Below are positions 27,426 through 41,852 of a stretch of DNA of 64,000 bases, piece by piece. A model generated the notes under the pieces. The model worked only from the letters and a program-made list of their open reading frames with translations. It did not search any database and had not been told where the DNA came from. Made by a program: the position numbers and the translations under genes. The stretch lies in NCBI RefSeq assembly GCF_050947335.1, contig NW_027473318.1:3038001-3102000 (forward strand). The letters are read 5' to 3'. Within the stretch, counting starts at the first letter, position 1. Each line of letters begins with the position of its first letter. Source of the stretch: Megachile rotundata. Its lineage: Eukaryota; Arthropoda; Insecta; Hymenoptera; Megachilidae.

Positions 27426-29678
27426 GTGATAGTATGATTGTGATTGTATAATTGTGACTGTATGATTGTGATTGTATGATTGTATTTGGGAGATTGTATT
27501 TGGGAGATTGTATTTGGGAGATTGTAACTGTATGATTGCGATTGTATGATTGTGATTGTATGATTATGATTGTATGATTGTGATTGCATGATTGTGATTG
27601 TATGATTGTGATTGCATGATTTTGAATGTATGATTCTGATTGTATGATTGTGATTGTATGATTGTGATTATATGATTGTGAGTGTATGATTGTGAGTGTA
27701 TGATTGTGATTATATGATTGTGATTGTATGATTGTGATAGTATGATTGTGATTGTATGATTGTGATTGCATGATTGCGATTGTATGATTGCAATTGTATG
27801 ATTGTGATTGTATGATTATGATTTTATGATTGTGATTGCATGATTGTGATTGTATGGTTGTGATTGTATGATTGTGATTGTATGATTGTGACAGTATGAT
27901 TGTGATTGTATGATTGTGATTGTATGATTGTGATTGTATGATTGTGATTGTATGATTGTGATTGTATGATTGTATTTGGGAGATTGTATTTGGGAGATTG
28001 TATTTGGGAGATTGTAATTGTATGATTGCGATTGTATGATTGTGATTGTATGATTGCGATTATATGATTGTGATTGTATGATTGTGATGTATGATTGTAA
28101 TTGTATGATTATGATTGTATGATTGTGATGGTATGATTGTGATTGTATGATTGCGATCGTATGATTGTGATTGTATGATTATGATTGTATGATTGTGATT
28201 GTATGATTGCGATTGTATGATTGTGATTGTATGTTTATGATTGTATTTTTGTGATTCTATGATTGTGATTGTATGATTGTGATTGTATGATTGTGATTGT
28301 ATGATTGCGACTGTATGATTGTGATTGTATGATTGTGATGTATGATTGTAATTGTATGATTATGATTGTATGATTGTGATTGTATGATTGTCATGGTATG
28401 ATTGTGATGGTATGATTGTGATTGTATGAGGGCGATCGTATGATTCTGATTGTATGATTATGGTTGTATGATTGTGATTGTATGATTGCGATTGTATGAT
28501 TGTGATTGTATGTTTATGATTGTATTTTTGTGATTTTATGATTGTGATTGTATGATTGTGATTGTATGATTGTGATTGTATGATTGTGATTGTATGATTG
28601 CGATTGTATGATTGCGGTTGTATGAATATGATTGTATGATTGTGATTGCATGATTGTGATTGTATGATTGTGATTGTATGATTGTGATTGTATGATTGTG
28701 ATTGTATGATTGTGATTGTCTGATTGTGGTTGTGCGATTGTGATTGTATGATTGTGATTCTGTGATTGTGGTTGTATGATTGTCATTGTATGATTGTGAT
28801 TGTATGATTGTATTTGGGAGATTGTATTTGGGAGATTGTATTTGGGAGATTGTAATTGTATGATTGCGATTGTATGATTGTGATTGTATGATTGTGATTG
28901 TATGATTGCGATTGTATGATTGCGATTGTATGATTGTGATTGTATGATTGTGATGTATGATTGTAATTGTATGATTGCGATGTATGACTGTAATTGTATG
29001 ATTGTGATTGTATGATTGTGATTGTATGATTGTGATTGTATGATTGTGATTGTATGATTGTGATTGTATGATTGGGATTGTATGATTGTGATTGTATGAT
29101 TGTGATTGTATGATTGTGATTGTATGATTGTGATTGTATGATTGTGATAGTATGATTGTGATTGTATGATTGTGACTGTATGATTGTGATTGTATGATTG
29201 TATTTGGGAGATTGTATTTGGGAGATTGTATTTGGGAGATTGTAACTGTATGATTGCGATTGTATGATTGTGATTGTATGATTATGATTGTATGATTGTG
29301 ATTGCATGATTGTGATTGTATGATTGTGATTGCATGATTTTGAATGTATGATTCTGATTGTATGATTGTGATTGTATGATTGTGATTATATGATTGTGAG
29401 TGTATGATTGTGAGTGTATGATTGTGATTATATGATTGTGATTGTGTGATTGTGATAGTATGATTGTGATTGTATGATTGTGATTGCATGATTGCGATTG
29501 TATGATTGCAATTGTATGATTGTGATTGTATGATTATGATTTTATGATTGTGATTGCATGATTGTGATTGTATGGTTGTGATTGTATGATTGTGATTGTA
29601 TGATTGTGACAGTATGATTGTGATTGTATGATTGTGATTGTATGATTGTGATTGTATGATTGTGATTGTATGATTGTA
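27422..29678. repeat. 1,718-bp offset duplication (mosaic region)
   Basis: The stretch 27422-27960 matches 29140-29678. Shared landmarks are gattgtgatagtat (27422/29140) and gattttgaatgtat (27618/29336). The interval also holds doubled gattgtgagtgtat units and gattgtgattatat units. Beyond it the copies differ: the left has three gattgtatttggga units, the right has four, and the next T-rich double units are at 28233 and 30146 (1,913 bp apart). Confidence 0.75.
28512..29216. repeat. Dispersed duplicate of the block at 36.2 kb, left copy
   Basis: Starting at the T-rich double unit at 28512, the series gattgcggttgtat, gaatatgattgtat, gattgtgattctgt and gattgtcattgtat, then a three-unit gattgtatttggga cluster, matches 36168 onward. 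The offset drifts from 7,656 through 7,642 and 7,614 to 7,558 bp, each step a multiple of 14. The two copies are separated by unrelated HOR material, so this is a dispersed rather than adjacent duplicate. Confidence 0.65.
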
Positions 29679-31138
29679 TTTGGGAGATTGTATTTGGGAG
29701 ATTGTATTTGGGAGATTGTATTTGGGAGATTGTAATTGTATGATTGCGATTGTATGATTGTGATTGTATGATTGCGATTGTATGATTGTGATTGTATGAT
29801 TGTGATGTATGATTGTAATTGTATGATTATGATTGTATGATTGTGATTGTATGATTGTGATTGTATGATTGTATTTGGGAGATTGTATTTGGGAGATTGT
29901 AATTGTATGATTGCGATTGTATGATTGTGATTGTATGATTGCGATTGTATGATTGTGATTGTATGATTGTGATGTATGATTGTAATTGTATGATTATGAT
30001 TGTATGATTGTGATTGTATGATTGTCATGGTATGATTGTGATGGTATGATTGTGATTGTATGATTGCGATCGTATGATTGTGATTGTATGATTATGATTG
30101 TATGATTGTGATTGTATGATTGCGATTGTATGATTGTGATTGTATGTTTATGATTGTATTTTTGTGATTTTATGATTGTGATTGTATGATTGTGATTGTA
30201 TGATTGTGATTGTATGATTGCGATTGTATGAATGCGATTGTATGATTGTGATTGCATAATTGTGATTGTATGATTGTGATTGTATGATTGTGATTGTATG
30301 ATTGTGATTGTATGATTGTGATTGTATGATTGTGATTGTATGAATGCGATTGTATGATTGTGATTGCATAATTGTGATTGTATGATTGTGATTGTATGAA
30401 TGCGATTGTATGATTGTGATTGCATAATTGTGATTGTATGATTGTGATTGTATGATTGTGATTGTATGATTGTGATTGTATGATTGTGATTGTATGATTG
30501 TGATTGTATGATTGTGATTGTATGATGGTGATGGTATGATTTCGATTGTATGATTGTGATTGTCTGATTGTGATTGTATGATTGCGATCGTATGATTCTG
30601 ATTGTATGATTATGGTTGTATGATTGTGATTGTATGATTGCGATTGTATGATTGTGATTGTATGTTTATGATTGTATTTTTGTGATTTTATGATTGTGAT
30701 TGTATGATTGTGATTGTATGATTGTGATTGTATGATTGTGATTGTATGATTGCGATTGTATGAATGCGATTGTATGATTGTGATTGCATAATTGTGATTG
30801 TATGATTGTGATTGTATGATTGTGATTGTATGATTGTGATTGTATGATTGTGGTTGTATGATTGTGATTGTATGATTGTGATTGTATGATTGTGATTGTA
30901 TGATTGTGATTGTATGATTGTGATAGTATGATTGTGATTGTATGATTGTGACTGTATGATTGTGATTGTATGATTGTATTTGGGAGATTGTATTTGGGAG
31001 ATTGTATTTGGCAGATTGTAACTGTATGATTGCGATTGTATGATTGCGATTGTATGATTGTGATTGTATGATTGCGATTGTATGATTGCGGTTGTATGAT
31101 TGTGATGTATGATTGTAATTGTATGATTATGATTGTAT

Positions 31139-31208
31139 GATTGTATTTGGGAGATTGTATTTGGGAGATTGTATTTGGGAGATTGTATTTGGGAGATTGT
31201 ATTTGGGA
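31139..31208. repeat. Five-unit GGG cluster
   Basis: Five perfect gattgtatttggga units directly after gattatgattgtat. Unlike most clusters, no run of canonical units precedes it, suggesting a fusion of two cassettes. A unit ending gtatca near 31263 nearby is private. Confidence 0.9.
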
Positions 31209-32423
31209 GATTGTAATTGTATGATTGCGATTGTACGATTGTGATTGTATGATTGCGATTGTATCATTGTGATTGTATGATTGTGATGTATGATTGTAAT
31301 TGTATGATTATGATTGTGTGATTGTGATTGCATGATTGTGATGGTATGATTGTGATGGTATGATTGTGATTGTATGATTGCGATTGTATGATTGTCATTG
31401 TATGATTGTGATTGTATGATTGTGATTGTATGATTGCGATTGTATGATTGTGATTGTATGATTGCGATTGTATGATTGTGATTGTATGATTGTGATGTAT
31501 GATTGTAATTGTATGATTATGATTGTATGATTGTGATTGTATGATTGTGATTGTATGATTGTGATTGTATGATTGTATTTGGGAGATTGTATTTGGGAGA
31601 TTGTAATTGTATGATTGCGATTGTATGATTGTGATTGTATGATTGCGATTGTATGATTGTGATTGTATGATTGTGATGTATGATTGTAATTGTATGATTA
31701 TGATTGTATGATTGTGATTGTATGATTGTCATGGTATGATTGTGATGGTATGATTGTGATTGTATGATTGCAATCGTATGATTGTGATTGTATGATTATG
31801 ATTGTATGATTGTGATTGTATGATTGCGATTGTATGATTGTGATTGTATGTTTATGATTGTATTTTTGTGATTTTATGATTGTGATTGTATGATTGTGAT
31901 TGTATGATTGTGATTGTATGATTGCGATTGTATGAATGCGATTGTATGATTGTGATTGCATAATTGTGATTGTATGATTGTGATTGTATGATTGTGATTG
32001 TATGATTGTGATTGTATGATTGTGATTGTATGATTGTGATTGTATGATTGTGATTGTATGAATGCGATTGTATGATTGTGATTGCATAATTGTGATTGTA
32101 TGATTGTGATTGTATGATTGTGATTGTATGTTTGCGATTGTATGATTGTGATGTTATGATTGTGATGTTATGATTGTGATTGTATGATTGTGATTGTATG
32201 AGTGTGATTGTCTGATTGTGGTTGTGCGTTTGTGATTGTACGATTGTGAATGTACGATTGTGATTGTATGGTTGTGGTTGTATGAATATGATTGTATGAT
32301 TGTGATTGCATGATTGTGATTGTATGATTGTGATTGTATGATTGTGATTGTATGATTGTGATTGTATGATTGTGATTGTATGATTGTGATTGTCTGATTG
32401 TGGTTGTGCGATTGTGATTGTAT

Positions 32424-34157
32424 GATTGTGATTCTGTGATTGTGATTGTATGATTGTGATTGTATGATTGTGATTGTATGATTGTGACTGTATGTTTGTG
32501 ATTGTATGATTGTGATTGTACGATTGTGATTGTACGATTGTGATTGTAGGATTGTGATTGTATGATTGTGATAGTATGATTGTGATTGTATGACTGTGAT
32601 TGTATGACTGTGATTGTATGATTGTGATTGTATGATTGTGATTGTATGATTGTGAAAGTATGATTGTGATTCTATGATTGTGATTGTATGATTGTGATTG
32701 TATGATTGTGATTGTCTGATTGTGGTTGTGCGATTGTGATTGTACGATTGTGATTGTACGATTGTGATTGTATGATTGTGATTGTATGATTATGATTGTA
32801 TGATTGTGATTGCATGATTGTGACTGTATGATTGTATTTGGGAGATTGTATTTGGGAGATTGTATTTGAGAGATTGTAATTGTATGATTGCTATTGTATG
32901 ATTGTGATTGTATGATTGTGATTGCATGATTGTGACTGTATGATTGTGATTGTATGATTGTGATTGTATGATTGAGATTGTATGATTGTGATTGTATGAT
33001 TGCGATTGTATGATTGTGATTGTATGATTGCGATTGTATGATTGTGATTGTATGATTGTGATGTATGTTTGTAATTGTATGATTATGATTGTATGATTGT
33101 GATTGTATGATTGAGATTGTATGATTGTGATTGTATGATTGTGATTGCATGATTGTGACTGTATGATTGTGATTGTATGATTGTGATTGTATGATTGAGA
33201 TTGTATGATTGTGATTGTATGATTGCGATTGTATGATTGTGATTGTATGATTGCGATTGTATGATTGTGATTGTATGATTGTGATTGTATGATTGTGATT
33301 CTGTGATTGTGATTGTATGATTGTGATTGTATGATTGTGATTGTATGATTGTGATTGTATGATTGTGACTGTATGTTTGTGATTGTACGATTGTGATTGT
33401 ACGATTGTGATTGTACGATTGTGATTGTATGATTGTGATTGTATGATTGTGATAGTATGATTGTGATTGTATGACTGTGATTGTATGACTGTGATTGTAT
33501 GATTGTGATTGTATGATTGTGATTGTATGATTGTGAAAGTATGATTGTGATTCTATGATTGTGATTGTATGATTGTGATTGTCTGATTGTGGTTGTGCGA
33601 TTGTGATTGTACGATTGTGATTGTACGATTGTGATTGTATGATTGTGATTGTATGATTATGATTGTATGATTGTGATTGCATGATTGTGACTGTATGATT
33701 GTATTTGGGAGATTGTATTTGGGAGATTGTATTTGAGAGATTGTAATTGTATGATATCTATTGTATGATTGTGATTGTATGATTGTGATTGCATGATTGT
33801 GACTGTATGATTGTGATTGTATGATTGTGATGGTATGATTGAGATTGTATGATTGTGATTGTACGATTGCGATTGTATGATTGTGATTGTATGATTGCGA
33901 TTGTATGATTGTGATTGTATGATTGTGATGTATGTTTGTAATTGTATGATTATGATTGTATGATTGTGATTGTATGATTGAGATTGTATGATTGTGATTG
34001 TATGATTGTGATTGCATGATTGTGACTGTATGATTGTGATTGTATGATTGTGATTGTATGATTGAGATTGTATGATTGTGATTGTATGATTGCGATTGTA
34101 TGATTGTGATTGTATGATTGCGATTGTATGATTGTGATTGTATGATTGTGATTGTAT
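32424..34157. repeat. 867-bp tandem duplication
   Basis: The gattgtgattctgt unit at 32424 recurs at 33291, and the gtttgtaattgtat unit at 33067 recurs at 33934; both offsets are 867 bp (61 units of 14 plus one of 13). Each copy holds, in order, gattgtgactgtat, gattgtgatagtat, two gactgtgattgtat, gattgtgaaagtat and gattgtgattctat. These are followed by a gtgc/gtac series, two gattgtatttggga, one gattgtatttgaga and a short-unit step. The right copy has a private gatatctattgtat at 33753 where others have gattgctattgtat. Confidence 0.8.
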
Positions 34158-35280
34158 GATTGTGATTGTATGATTGTGATTGTATGATTGTGATTGTATG
34201 ATTGTGATTGTATGATTGTGATTGTATGATTGTGATTGTATGATTGTGATTGTATGATTGTGACTGTATGATTGTGATTGTATGATTGTGATTGTATGAT
34301 TGTATTTGGGAGATTGTATTTGGGAGATTGTAATTGTATGATTGCGATTGTATGATTGTGATTGTATGATTGCGATTGTATGACTGTGATTGTATGATTG
34401 TGATGTATGATTGTAATTGTATGATTATGATTGTATGATTGTGATTGTATGATTGAGATTGTATGATTGTGATTGTATGATTGCGATTGTATAATTGTGA
34501 TTGTATGATTGTGATTGTATGATTGTGATTGTATGATTGTGATGGTATGATTTCGATTGTATGATTGTGATTGTCTGATTGTGATTGTATGATTGTGAAT
34601 GTATGATTGTGATTGTATGATTGTGATTGTATGATTGTGATAGTATGATTGTGATTGTATGATTGTGGTTGTATGATTGCGATTGTATGAATGCGATTGT
34701 ATGATTGTGATTGCATAATTGTGATTGTATGATTGCGATCGTATGATTGCGATTGTATGATTATGATTGTATGATTGTGATTGTATGATTGCGATTGTAT
34801 GATTGTCATTGCATGATTATGATTGTATTTTTGTGATTTTATGATTGTGATTGTATGATTGTGATTGTATGATTGTGATTGTATGATTGTGATTGTATGA
34901 TTGCGATTGTATGAATGCGATTGTATGAATGTTATTGCATAATTGTGATTGTATGATTGTGATTGTATGATTGTGATTGTATGATTGTGATTGTATGATT
35001 GTGATTGTCTGATTGTGGTTGTGCGATTGTGATTGTATGATTGTGATTCTGTGATTGTGATTGTATGATTGTGATTGTATGATTGTGATTGTATGATTGT
35101 ATTTGGGAGATTGTATTTGGGAGATTGTATTTGGGAGATTGTAATTGTATGATTGCGATTGTATGATTGTGATTATATGATTGCGATTGTATGATTGTGA
35201 TTGTATGATTGTGATGTATGATTGTAATTGTATGATTGCGATGTATGACTGTAATTGTATGATTGTGATTGTATGATTGT
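33193..35280. repeat. 4.4-4.6 kb offset duplication, left copy
   Basis: Matches 37648-39860. The offset begins at 4,455 bp (gattgagattgtat 33193/37648), becomes 4,441, then 4,609 after a 168-bp (12-unit) gain in the right copy, then 4,581. Landmarks include the gattatg-type T-rich double unit at 34815/39424 and gattgtgattatat at 35165/39746. The match stops near 35280, where this copy continues into gaatgcg units. Confidence 0.75.
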
Positions 35281-36167
35281 GATTGTATGATTGTGATTGT
35301 ATGATTGCGATTGTATGAATGCGATTGTATGATTGTGATTGCATAATTGTGATTGTATGATTGTGATTGTATGATTGTGATTGTATGATTGTGATTGTAT
35401 GATTGTGATTGTATGATTGTGATTGTATGAATGCGATTGTATGATTGTGATTGCATAATTGTGATTGTATGATTGTGATTGTATGATTGCGATTGTATGA
35501 TTGTGATTGTATGATTGTGATGTATGATTGTAATTGTATGATTATGATTGTATGATTGTGATTGTATGATTGTCATGGTATGATTGTGATGGTATGATTG
35601 TGATTGTATGATTGCGATGTATGATTGTAATTGTATGATTATGATTGTATGATTGTGATTGTATAATTGAGATTGTATGATTGTGATTGTATGATTGCGA
35701 TTGTATGATTGTGATTGTATGATTGTGATTGTATGATTGTGATTGTATGATTGTGATGGTATGATATCGATTGTATGATTGTGATTGTCTGATTGTGATT
35801 GTATGATTGTGAATGTATGATTGTGATTGTATGATTGTGATTGTATGATTGTGATAGTATGATTGTGATTGTATGATTGTGGTTGTATGATTGTGATTGT
35901 ATGAATGCGATTGTATGATTGTGATTGCATAATTGTGATTGTATGATTGTGATTGTATGATTGCGATTGTATGATTGTGATTGTATGATTGTGATGTATG
36001 ATTGTAATTGTATGATTATGATTGTATGATTGTGATTGTATGATTGTCATGGTATGATTGTGATGGTATGATTGTGATTGTATGATGGCGATCGTATGAT
36101 TCTGATTGTATGATTATGGTTGTATGATTGTGATTGTATGATTGCGATTGTATGATTGTGATTGTAT

Positions 36168-36830
36168 GTTTATGATTGTATTTTTGTGATTTTATGATTG
36201 TGATTGTATGATTGTGATTGTATGATTGTGATTGTATGATTGCGATTGTATGATTGCGGTTGTATGAATATGATTGTATGATTGTGATTGCATGATTGTG
36301 ATTGTATGATTGTGATTGTATGATTGTGATTGTATGATTGTGATTGTATGATTGTGATTGTCTGATTGTGGTTGTGCGATTGTGATTGTATGATTGTGAT
36401 TCTGTGATTGTGATTGTATGATTGTCATTGTATGATTGTGATTGTATGATTGTATTTGGGAGATTGTATTTGGGAGATTGTATTTGGGAGATTGTAATTG
36501 TATGATTGCGATTGTATGATTGTGATCGTATGATTGCGATTGTATGATTGTGATTGTATGATTGTGATGTATGATTGTAATTGTATGATTGCGATGTATG
36601 ACTGTAATTGTATGATTGTGATTGTATGATTGTGATTGTATGATTGTGATTGTATGATTGTGATTGTATGATTGTGATTGTATGATTGTGATTGTATGAT
36701 TGTGATAGTATGATTGTGATTGTATGATTGTGACTGTATGATTGTGATTGTATGATTGTATTTGGGAGATTGTATTTGGGAGATTGTATTTGGGAGATTG
36801 TAATTGTATGATTGCGATTGTATGATTGTG
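36168..36830. repeat. Dispersed duplicate of the block at 28.5 kb, right copy
   Basis: Partner of 28512-29216. It keeps the gaatatgattgtat (36266), gattgtcattgtat (about 36420) and gactgtaattgtat (36600) markers. It lacks several whole units present in the left copy and has a private gattgtgatcgtat near 36520. Confidence 0.65.
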
Positions 36831-37647
36831 ATTGTATGATTGCGATTGTATGATTGTGATTGTATGATTGTGATGTATGATTGTAATTGTATGATTATGA
36901 TTGTATGATTGTGATTGTATGATTGTGATTGTATGAATGCGATTGTATGATTGTGATTGCATAATTGTGATTGTATGATTGTGATTGTATGATTGTGATT
37001 GTATGATTGTGATTGTATGATTGTGATTGTATGATTGTGATTGTATGATTGTGATTGTATGAATGCGATTGTATGATTGTGATTGCATAATTGTGATTGT
37101 ATGATTGTGATTGTATGAATGCAATTGTATGATTGTGATTGCATAATTGTGATTGTATGATTGTGATTGTATGATTGTGATTGTATGATTGTGATTGTAT
37201 GATTGTGATTGTATGATTGTGATTGTATGATGGTGATGGTATGATTTCGATTGTATGATTGTGATTGTCTGATTGTGATTGTATGATTGTGAATGTATGA
37301 TTGTGATTGTATGATTGTGATTGTATGATTGTGATAGTATGATTGTGATTGTATGATTGTGGTTGTATGATTGTGATTGTATGAATGCGATTGTATGATT
37401 GTGATTGCATAATTGTGATTGTATGATTGTGATTGTATGATTGCGATTGTATGATTGTGATTGTATGATTGTGATGTATGATTGTAATTGTATGATTATG
37501 ATTGTATGATTGTGATTGTATGATTGTCATGGTATGATTGTGATGGTATGATTGTGATTGTATGATTGCGATCGTATGATTCTGATTGTATGATTATGGT
37601 TGTATGATTGTGATTGTATGATTGCGATTGTATGATTGTGATTGTAT

Positions 37648-39860
37648 GATTGAGATTGTATGATTGTGATTGTATGATTGCGATTGTATGATTGTGATTG
37701 TATGATTGCGATTGTATGATTGTGATTGTATGATTGTGATTGTATGATTGTGATTCTGTGATTGTGATTGTATGATTGTGATTGTATGATTGTGATTGTA
37801 TGATTGTGACTGTATGTTTGTGATTGTACGATTGTGATTGTACGATTGTGATTGTACGATTGTGATTGTATGATTGTGATTGTATGATTGTGATAGTATG
37901 ATTGTGATTGTATGACTGTGATTGTATGACTGTGATTGTATGATTGTGATTGTATGATTGTGATTGTATGATTGTGAAAGTATGATTGTGATTCTATGAT
38001 TGTGATTGTATGATTGTGATTGTCTGATTGTGGTTGTGCGATTGTGATTGTACGATTGTGATTGTACGATTGTGATTGTATGATTGTGATTGTATGATTA
38101 TGATTGTATGATTGTGATTGCATGATTGTGACTGTATGATTGTATTTGGGAGATTGTATTTGGGAGATTGTATTTGAGAGATTGTAATTGTATGATTGCT
38201 ATTGTATGATTGTGATTGTATGATTGTGATTGCATGATTGTGACTGTATGATTGTGATTGTATGATTGTGATTGTATGATTGAGGTTGTATGATTGTGAT
38301 TGTATGATTGCGATTGTATGATTGTGATTGTATGATTGCGATTGTATGATTGTGATTGTATGATTGTGATGTATGTTTGTAATTGTATGATTATGATTGT
38401 ATGATTGTGATTGTATGATTGAGATTGTATGATTGTGATTGTATGATTGTGATTGCATGATTGTGACTGTATGATTGTGATTGTATGATTGTGATTGTAT
38501 GATTGAGATTGTATGATTGTGATTGTATGATTGCGATTGTATGATTGTGATTGTATGATTGCGATTGTATGATTGTGATTGTATGATTGTGATTGTATGA
38601 TTGTGATTGTATGATTGTGATTGTATGATTGTGATTGTATGATTGTGATTGTATGATTGTGATTGTATGATTGTGATTGTATGGTTGTGACTGTATGATT
38701 GTGATTGTATGATTGTGATTGTATGATTGTGATTGTATGATTGTATTTGGGAGATTGTATTTGGGAGATTGTAATTGTATGATTGCGATTGTATGATTGT
38801 GATTGTATGATTGCGATTGTATGATTGTGATTGTATGATTGTGATGTATGATTGTAATTGTATGATTATGATTGTATGATTGTGATTGTATGATTGAGAT
38901 TGTATGATTGTGATTGTATGATTGCGATTGTATAATTGTGATTGTATGATTGTGATTGTATGATTGTGATTGTATGATTGTGATGGTATGATTTCGATTG
39001 TATGATTGTGATTGTCTGATTGTGATTGTATGATTGTGAATGTATGATTGTGATTGTATGATTGTGATTGTATGATTGTGATAGTATGATTGTGATTGTA
39101 TGATTGTGGTTGTATGATTGTGATTGTATGAATGCGATTGTATGATTGCGATTGCATTATTGTGATTGTATGATTGTGATTGTATGATTGCGATTGTATG
39201 ACTGTGATTGTATGTTTATGATTGTATTTTTGTGATTTTGTGATTGTGATTGTTTGATTGTGATTGTATGATTGTGATTGTATGATTGCGATTGTATGAA
39301 TGCGATTGTATGATTGTGATTGCATAATTGTGATTGTATGATTGCGATCGTATGATTGCGATTGTATGATTATGATTGTATGATTGTGATTGTATGATTG
39401 CGATTGTATGATTGTCATTGCATGATTATGATTGTATTTTTGTGATTTTATGATTGTGATTGTATGATTGTGATTGTATGATTGTGATTGTATGATTGCG
39501 ATTGTATGAATGCGATTGTATGAATGTTATTGCATAATTGTGATTGTATGATTGTGATTGTATGATTGTGATTGTATGATTGTGATTGTCTGATTGTGGT
39601 TGTGCGATTGTGATTGTATGATTGTGATTCTGTGATTGTGATTGTATGATTGTGATTGTATGATTGTGATTGTATGATTGTATTTGGGAGATTGTATTTG
39701 GGAGATTGTATTTGGGAGATTGTAATTGTATGATTGCGATTGTATGATTGTGATTATATGATTGCGATTGTATGATTGTGATTGTATGATTGTGATGTAT
39801 GATTGTAATTCTATGATTGCGATGTATGACTGTAATTGTATGATTGTGATTGTATGATTG
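37648..39860. repeat. 4.4-4.6 kb offset duplication, right copy
   Basis: Partner of 33193-35280. It has an additional T-rich double unit at 39214-39241 of a rare subtype (second half ending gattttgt) followed by gattgtgattgttt. This explains part of its extra length. Beyond about 39860 it passes into the 769-bp duplication. Confidence 0.72.
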
Positions 39861-41184
39861 TGATTGTATGATTGTGATTGTATGATTGTATTTGGGAGAT
39901 TGTATTTGGGAGATTGTAATTGTATGATTGCGATTGTATGATTGTGATTGTATGATTGCGATTGTATGATTGTGATTGTATGATTGTGATTGTATGTTTG
40001 CGATTGTATGATTGTGATGTTATGATTGTGATTGTATGATTGTGATTGTATGATTGTGATTGTATGAGTGTGATTGTCTGATTGTGGTTGTGCGTTTGTG
40101 ATTGTACGATTGTGAATGTACGATTGTGATTGTATGATTGTGGTTGTATGAACGTGATTGTATGATTGTCATTGCATGATTGTGATTGTATGATTGTGAT
40201 TGTATGATTGTGATTGTATGATTGTGATTGTATGATTGTGATTGTCTGATTGTGGTTGTGCGATTGTGATTGTATGATTGTGATTCTGTGATTGTGATTG
40301 TATGATTGTGATTGTATGATTGTGATTGTATGATTGTATTTGGGAGATTGTATTTGGGAGATTGTATTTGCGAGATTGTAATTGTATGATTGCGATTGTA
40401 TGATTGTGATTGTATGATTGTGATAGTATGATTGTGATTGTATGATTGTGACTGTATGATTGTGATTGTATGATTGTATTTGGGAGATTGTATTTGGGAG
40501 ATTGTATTTGGGAGATTGTAACTGTATGATTGCGATTGTATGATTGTGATTGTATGATTGCGATTGTATGATTGTAATTCTATGATTGCGATGTATGACT
40601 GTAATTGTATGATTGTGATTGTATGATTGTGATTGTATGATTGTGATTGTATGATTGTATTTGGGAGATTGTATTTGGGAGATTGTAATTGTATGATTGC
40701 GATTGTATGATTGTGATTGTATGATTGCGATTGTATGATTGTGATTGTATGATTGTGATTGTATGTTTGCGATTGTATGATTGTGATGTTATGATTGTGA
40801 TTGTATGATTGTGATTGTATGATTGTGATTGTATGAGTGTGATTGTCTGATTGTGGTTGTGCGTTTGTGATTGTACGATTGTGAATGTACGATTGTGATT
40901 GTATGATTGTGGTTGTATGAATGTGATTGTATGATTGTCATTGCATGATTGTGATTGTATGATTGTGATTGTATGATTGTGATTGTATGATTGTGATTGT
41001 ATGATTGTGATTGTCTGATTGTGGTTGTGCGATTGTGATTGTATGATTGTGATTCTGTGATTGTGATTGTATGATTGTGATTGTATGATTGTGATTGTAT
41101 GATTGTATTTGGGAGATTGTATTTGGGAGATTGTATTTGCGAGATTGTAATTGTATGATTGCGATTGTATGATTGTGATTATAT
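39801..41184. repeat. 769-bp tandem duplication
   Basis: 39801-40415 matches 40570-41184 at an offset of 769 bp (54 units of 14 plus one of 13). Rare variants are shared by both copies: gattgtaattctat (39801/40570), gattgtcattgcat (40164/40933) and gattgtatttgcga (near 40365 and 41134). The left copy has gaacgtgattgtat where the right has gaatgtgattgtat, a single C/T difference at a CpG. There is no T-rich double unit from 39452 to 41852, the longest gap apart from those near 45-47 kb, 49.6-52.9 kb and 53.0-57.1 kb. Confidence 0.82.
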
Positions 41185-41852
41185 GATTGCGATTGTATGA
41201 TTGTGATTGTATGATTGTGATGTATGATTGTAATTGTATGATTGCGATGTATGACTGTAATTGTATGATTGTGATTGTATGATTGTGATTGTATGATTGT
41301 GATTGTATGATTGTGATTGTATGATTGTGATAGTATGATTGTGATTGTATGATTGTGACTGTATGATTGTGATTGTATGATTGTATTTGGGAGATTGTAT
41401 TTGGGAGATTGTATTTGGGAGATTGTAACTGTATGATTGCGATTGTATGATTGTGATTGTATGATTGCGATTGTATGATTGCGGTTGTATGATTGTGATG
41501 TATGATTGTAATTGTATGATTATGATTGTATGATTGTGATTGTATGATTGTGATTGTATGATTGTATTTGGGAGATTGTATTTGGGAGATTGTATTTGGG
41601 AGATTGTAATTGTATGATTGCGATTGTATGATTGTGATTGTATGAGTGCGATTGTATGATTGTGATTGTATGATTGTGATGTATGATTGTAATTGTATGA
41701 TTATAATTGTATGATTGTGATTGTATGATTGTGATGGTATGATTGTGATGGTATGATTGTGATTGTATGATTGCGATCGTATGATTGCGATTGTATGATT
41801 ATGATTGTATGATTGTGATTGTATGATTGCGATTGTATGATTGTCATTGCAT

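Noticed and set aside
33753..33766. GATATC palindrome as a regulatory or integration site
   Set aside because: It is a point change of a gattgctattgtat unit in one copy; a second GATATC at 35763 arose separately from gatttcgattgtat. Both are chance.
39452..41852. Possible unique insertion where few long - strand frames appear
   Set aside because: Reading it shows ordinary satellite units; frames are short because stop-creating variants (attctat, gtcattgcat, gttatg) are dense there.
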